Shown here: positions 61,620 through 64,000 of the stretch, in pieces
Numbering within the stretch: position 1 is the stretch's first letter
Layout of the letters: every line of letters begins with the position of its first letter
Position numbers and translations under genes: made by a program
The notes under the pieces: generated by a model
What the model was told of the DNA's origin: nothing
Database searches by the model: none
The model's input: only the letters and a program-made list of their open reading frames with translations
NCBI RefSeq assembly: GCF_024124745.1
Contig: NZ_JAMXRU010000006.1
Span: forward strand, 1 to 64,000
Reading direction: 5' to 3'
DNA: 64,000 nucleotides
DNA from: Aeromicrobium sp. CnD17-E
GTDB lineage: Bacteria; Actinomycetota; Actinomycetes; Propionibacteriales; Nocardioidaceae

Positions 61620-62588
61620 GTGGCTGCCTCGCGCCTGCGCGCACCCGACGTCGCCGACCTCGTCGCGCGACTGCGGGAGGGGCAGCCCCGGGCGGTCGCC
61701 CGTCTCATCTCCCTCGTGGAGGACGAGTCACCCGTGCTGCGCGAGGTCAGTGCAGCCCTGGCGCCGCTCGTGGGCCGGGCGCACGTGGTCGGCCTCACCG
61801 GCTCACCCGGCGTCGGCAAGTCGACGTCGACCGCCGCCCTGGTCACGGCGCTGCGGGCGCGCGGCAAGCGCGTGGGCGTCCTGGCCGTCGACCCGACGTC
61901 GCCGTTCACGGGGGGTGCGCTGCTCGGCGACCGCATCCGCATGGGCGACCACGCCACGGACGACGGCGTGTACATCCGCTCGATGGCCAGCCGCGGGCAC
62001 CTCGGCGGGCTGTCGTGGGCCGCGCCGCACGCCCTGAGGGTGCTCGACGCGGCCGGCTGCGACGTCGTGCTCGTCGAGACGGTGGGCGTCGGACAGTCGG
62101 AGGTGGAGGTGGCCGGGCTCGCCGACACCACGCTCGTCCTGCTCGCGCCCGGCATGGGCGACGGCATCCAGGCGGCGAAGGCCGGCATCCTCGAGGTCGG
62201 CGACGTGTTCGTCGTCAACAAGGCCGACCGCGACGGTGCCCAGTCCACCCGCCGCGAGCTGCGCTCCATGGTCGCGATGGCCGAACGGCCCGAGGGTGCC
62301 TGGAAGCCGCCGATCCTGCTCACCGTCGCATCACGGGACGAGGGGATCGACGACGTCGTCACCGAGATCGACCGTCACCGGGCCCACCAGGAGGCCTCCG
62401 GCGACCTGCGTCGTCGTCGACTCGCCCGCACCCGACGCGAGATCGAGGCGGTCGCCGTGCACGAGCTGCGGGAGCGGTTCGGGCACGTCGGCGCCGACGC
62501 GAGGCTCGACGACCTCGCCGCGGACGTGCTGGCCGGCGACCAGGACCCGTTCGCCGCCGCCGACGTGCTGCTCGACGTCGTCCAGTAG
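61620..62588 (+). CDS. meaB: MeaB-family GTPase chaperone of B12 mutases
   Basis: 322 residues. P-loop GLTGSPGVGKSTSTAALV, the SIMIBI features AVDPTSPFTGGALLGDRIRM and MASRGHLGGLSWAA, VETVGVGQSEVEVA, and NKADRDG for GTP binding. MeaB protects and reloads acyl-CoA mutases with adenosylcobalamin, so it should act on the Ecm encoded at 46140. GTG 61620 follows the thiolase stop by 26 bp. Confidence 0.95.
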   Translation: MAASRLRAPDVADLVARLREGQPRAVARLISLVEDESPVLREVSAALAPLVGRAHVVGLTGSPGVGKSTSTAALVTALRARGKRVGVLAVDPTSPFTGGALLGDRIRMGDHATDDGVYIRSMASRGHLGGLSWAAPHALRVLDAAGCDVVLVETVGVGQSEVEVAGLADTTLVLLAPGMGDGIQAAKAGILEVGDVFVVNKADRDGAQSTRRELRSMVAMAERPEGAWKPPILLTVASRDEGIDDVVTEIDRHRAHQEASGDLRRRRLARTRREIEAVAVHELRERFGHVGADARLDDLAADVLAGDQDPFAAADVLLDVVQ

Positions 62589-62676
62589 TCCGCCGCAGAC
62601 GACCCGCTGACGTGGGACGGGCCACGCCGGGCGCGCCTGCCGGGTCGCGAGGCCCGCCTGGGGTAGGAATGGTGCC

Positions 62677-62835
62677 GTGCTGAAGAAGGTCCTCGTGCTC
62701 CTCGTCGCCGCGTTCGTGGTCTACTACCTGCTGACCGCGCCCGCCGGCGCTGCCGACGCGGTCAGCGGTGCGGTCAACGCGGTCATCGACGCCTTCGGGC
62801 AGGTCTTCATCTTCGTCGACGAGCTCACCCGGTAG
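62677..62835 (+). CDS. 52-residue single-pass membrane protein
   Basis: A short product: basic start VLKKVLVLLVAAFVVYYLLT (one membrane helix), then a small Ala/Val-rich amphipathic tail (GAADAVSGAVNAVIDAF) and a Phe-rich end. It lies 4 bp before the PH-domain gene and resembles small membrane proteins seen beside it in other actinobacteria. It has no assigned function. Confidence 0.7.
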   Translation: MLKKVLVLLVAAFVVYYLLTAPAGAADAVSGAVNAVIDAFGQVFIFVDELTR

Positions 62836-62839
62836 TCCC

Positions 62840-63409
62840 GTGCTGGGCAGCTCCGCGCTGGCCGCCCTGCTGGCGCGGATCCCGGACCAGGACGTCGAGG
62901 GTCACCTCCTCGCCGAGGAGGGCGAGCACGTCATCGACCTCGTGCGCAAACATGGCGTCGTGTACCTGCGCCCCGCGGCGGTCGCACTGGCCGCGCTGCT
63001 CGTCGGCGTGCTCGCGTTCGTCGGCCCCATCCAGCTGGGCTGGTTCTTCCTGCTGCTGGCGGCCGGCGGGCTCGGGTACGCGCTCTTCGCCGTCGCCCGC
63101 GAGCACCGGGACGTCTTCGTGATCACCAACATGCGCGTCTTCCGCGCCTCCGGCGTCTTCTCGGTCCGCATCGCGACGATGCCGATCACCCGCATCCTCG
63201 ACATCACGGTCGAGAAGCCGTTCGTGGGGCGCCTGCTGGGCTACGGGCACTTCGTGTTCGAGTCGGCCGCGCAGGCGCAGGGGCTGCGCGACATCCGCTA
63301 CATCGGCGATCCCGACGAGCGCGACCTGACGATCCAGCGGGTCGTGCAGCGCGCCGGGCTGCGCGGGCCGCGCCCGGACGGTCCGCGGCCCCTCCACGAC
63401 GGACGCTGA
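62840..63409 (+). CDS. PH (YdbS/YdbT-like) domain membrane protein
   Basis: 189 residues. Two membrane helices at about 45-85 (LRPAAVALAALLVGVLAFVG and LGWFFLLLAAGGLGYALFAV) and a bacterial PH domain after them (VFVITNMRVFRASGVFSVRIATMPITRI, GHFVFESAAQAQGL). A stop-to-start spacing of 4 bp suggests coupling with the small membrane gene. Role unknown. Confidence 0.85.
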   Translation: MLGSSALAALLARIPDQDVEGHLLAEEGEHVIDLVRKHGVVYLRPAAVALAALLVGVLAFVGPIQLGWFFLLLAAGGLGYALFAVAREHRDVFVITNMRVFRASGVFSVRIATMPITRILDITVEKPFVGRLLGYGHFVFESAAQAQGLRDIRYIGDPDERDLTIQRVVQRAGLRGPRPDGPRPLHDGR

Positions 63410-63480
63410 CGCACCGGACCCTCGGACCTCGCAGGCGGCAGGGGGAGCCGCCGCCGGGGGCGAGTTCCTAGGATGGGGCC

Positions 63481-64000
63481 ATGAGCTTCTCGCGCCCTGG
63501 TGCCATCGACCTCTCCGCCCTGGCCAAGCCGTCCGCCCCGCCGGCCGGTCCGTCGTGTCCCGGCGGTGGCTACACGGTCGACGTCTCGGAGCAGACCTTC
63601 CAGACCGTCGCGCTCGAGGCGTCCATGCAGCACGTCGTGGTGCTCGCGCTCTGGTCGCCCCGCGCACCCCAGAGCCGTGACTTCGTCGACCTGCTCGGAC
63701 GGGTCGTCGACACGCTCGAGGGACGGATCCTGCTCGCTGCGGTCGACATCGACGCCAACCCGGCGATCGCCCAGGCGCTCCAGGCGCAGGGCGTCCCCGT
63801 CGTCGTCGGGCTCGTGAAGGGCCAGCCGGTGCCGCTCTTTCAGGGCCTCGCGGAGGAGACCGAGGTGCGCCAGTACCTCGAGCAGCTGGTGGCGCTCGCG
63901 GTGCAGAACGGGCTGACCGGACGTGCGACCCCGGCCGGCGGCGAGTCCGCCGAGCCGGAGGAGCCCGCGGACGACCCGCGCTTCGCTGCTGCGGACGCGG
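63481..64000 (+). CDS. Thioredoxin-like co-chaperone protein (3' end outside window)
   Basis: At least 173 residues, open at the right edge. A Ser/Pro N-terminus, then a thioredoxin fold (VVVLALWSPRAPQSRDFVDLL, LAAVDIDANPAIAQALQ, GVPVVVGLVKGQPVPLFQGL). The redox motif CxxC is replaced by SPRAPQS, so it is not an oxidoreductase. This is like the YbbN/CnoX type and actinobacterial proteins in this locus, which carry TPR-like repeats downstream. TPRs would lie outside the window. Confidence 0.88.
   Translation, partial: MSFSRPGAIDLSALAKPSAPPAGPSCPGGGYTVDVSEQTFQTVALEASMQHVVVLALWSPRAPQSRDFVDLLGRVVDTLEGRILLAAVDIDANPAIAQALQAQGVPVVVGLVKGQPVPLFQGLAEETEVRQYLEQLVALAVQNGLTGRATPAGGESAEPEEPADDPRFAAADA

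Overview
The window is high-GC actinobacterial DNA, densely packed and with many GTG starts. Gene content and order (whiB1; kgd with its small partner gene; argS-lysA-hom-thrC-thrB-rho-rpmE-prfA-prmC-tsaC-wecA-atp operon-DUF2550; nucS; a Scy/DivIVA-like coiled-coil gene; ccr; epimerase; thiolase; meaB; thioredoxin-like) follow the conserved backbone known from Mycobacterium and Streptomyces. Gene style and the short intergenic repeats near 6.4-6.6 kb suggest Nocardioidaceae (Aeromicrobium or Nocardioides type). That placement is an inference; no 16S gene is present.

Layout. 1-6.4 kb: the end of a PdtaS-like sensor kinase converging on whiB1, then malic enzyme, a quinone-oxidoreductase-like gene, an SLC13/ArsB-type permease and an AAA ATPase. 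6.4-14.2 kb: two repeat elements, a 59-residue gene translationally coupled to kgd, a winged-helix protein, a glutaminase-STAS fusion and an OsmC protein. 14.3-19.2 kb: a GNAT protein, a 0.7-kb gene-free region that is one large inverted repeat of 31-bp units, a luciferase-like oxidoreductase, DUF952, a GAF plus degenerate EAL protein, and tRNA-Arg(CCG). 19.3-37.5 kb: a receiver-only regulator, argS-lysA, azlCD, soxR and its divergent MFS target, hom-thrC-thrB, rho, gpx, rpmE, prfA-prmC, tsaC, wecA and an AtpI-like gene. 37.6-44.6 kb: the complete F1Fo ATP synthase operon atpBEFHAGDC. 45-64 kb: cobalamin adenosyltransferase, ethylmalonyl-CoA mutase (ecm), 3-hydroxyacyl-CoA dehydrogenase, crotonyl-CoA carboxylase/reductase (ccr), acyl-CoA epimerase, thiolase and meaB. 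These are most of the acetyl-CoA to methylsuccinyl-CoA part of the ethylmalonyl-CoA pathway with its B12 support genes. They are interspersed with nucS, a DivIVA/Scy-like coiled-coil protein, a secreted M15 peptidase and several unknowns. The window ends inside a thioredoxin-like gene.

Most notable observations. (1) The only rho in the window, at the canonical rho locus, appears to have lost key ATPase residues: the P-loop lysine is arginine and two arginines expected at the subunit interface are missing, although the frame is intact. (2) A ~0.7-kb intergenic inverted repeat consists of 31-bp units flanking a perfect 24-bp-arm hairpin. (3) The 3' end of nucS is duplicated 777 bp away around an unknown cargo gene, which looks like an integration scar. 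(4) ecm and ccr share a 14-bp promoter motif. (5) Two tandem LysR-like genes encode only the DNA-binding domain. No CRISPR array, intact insertion sequence, prophage or rRNA gene was seen.
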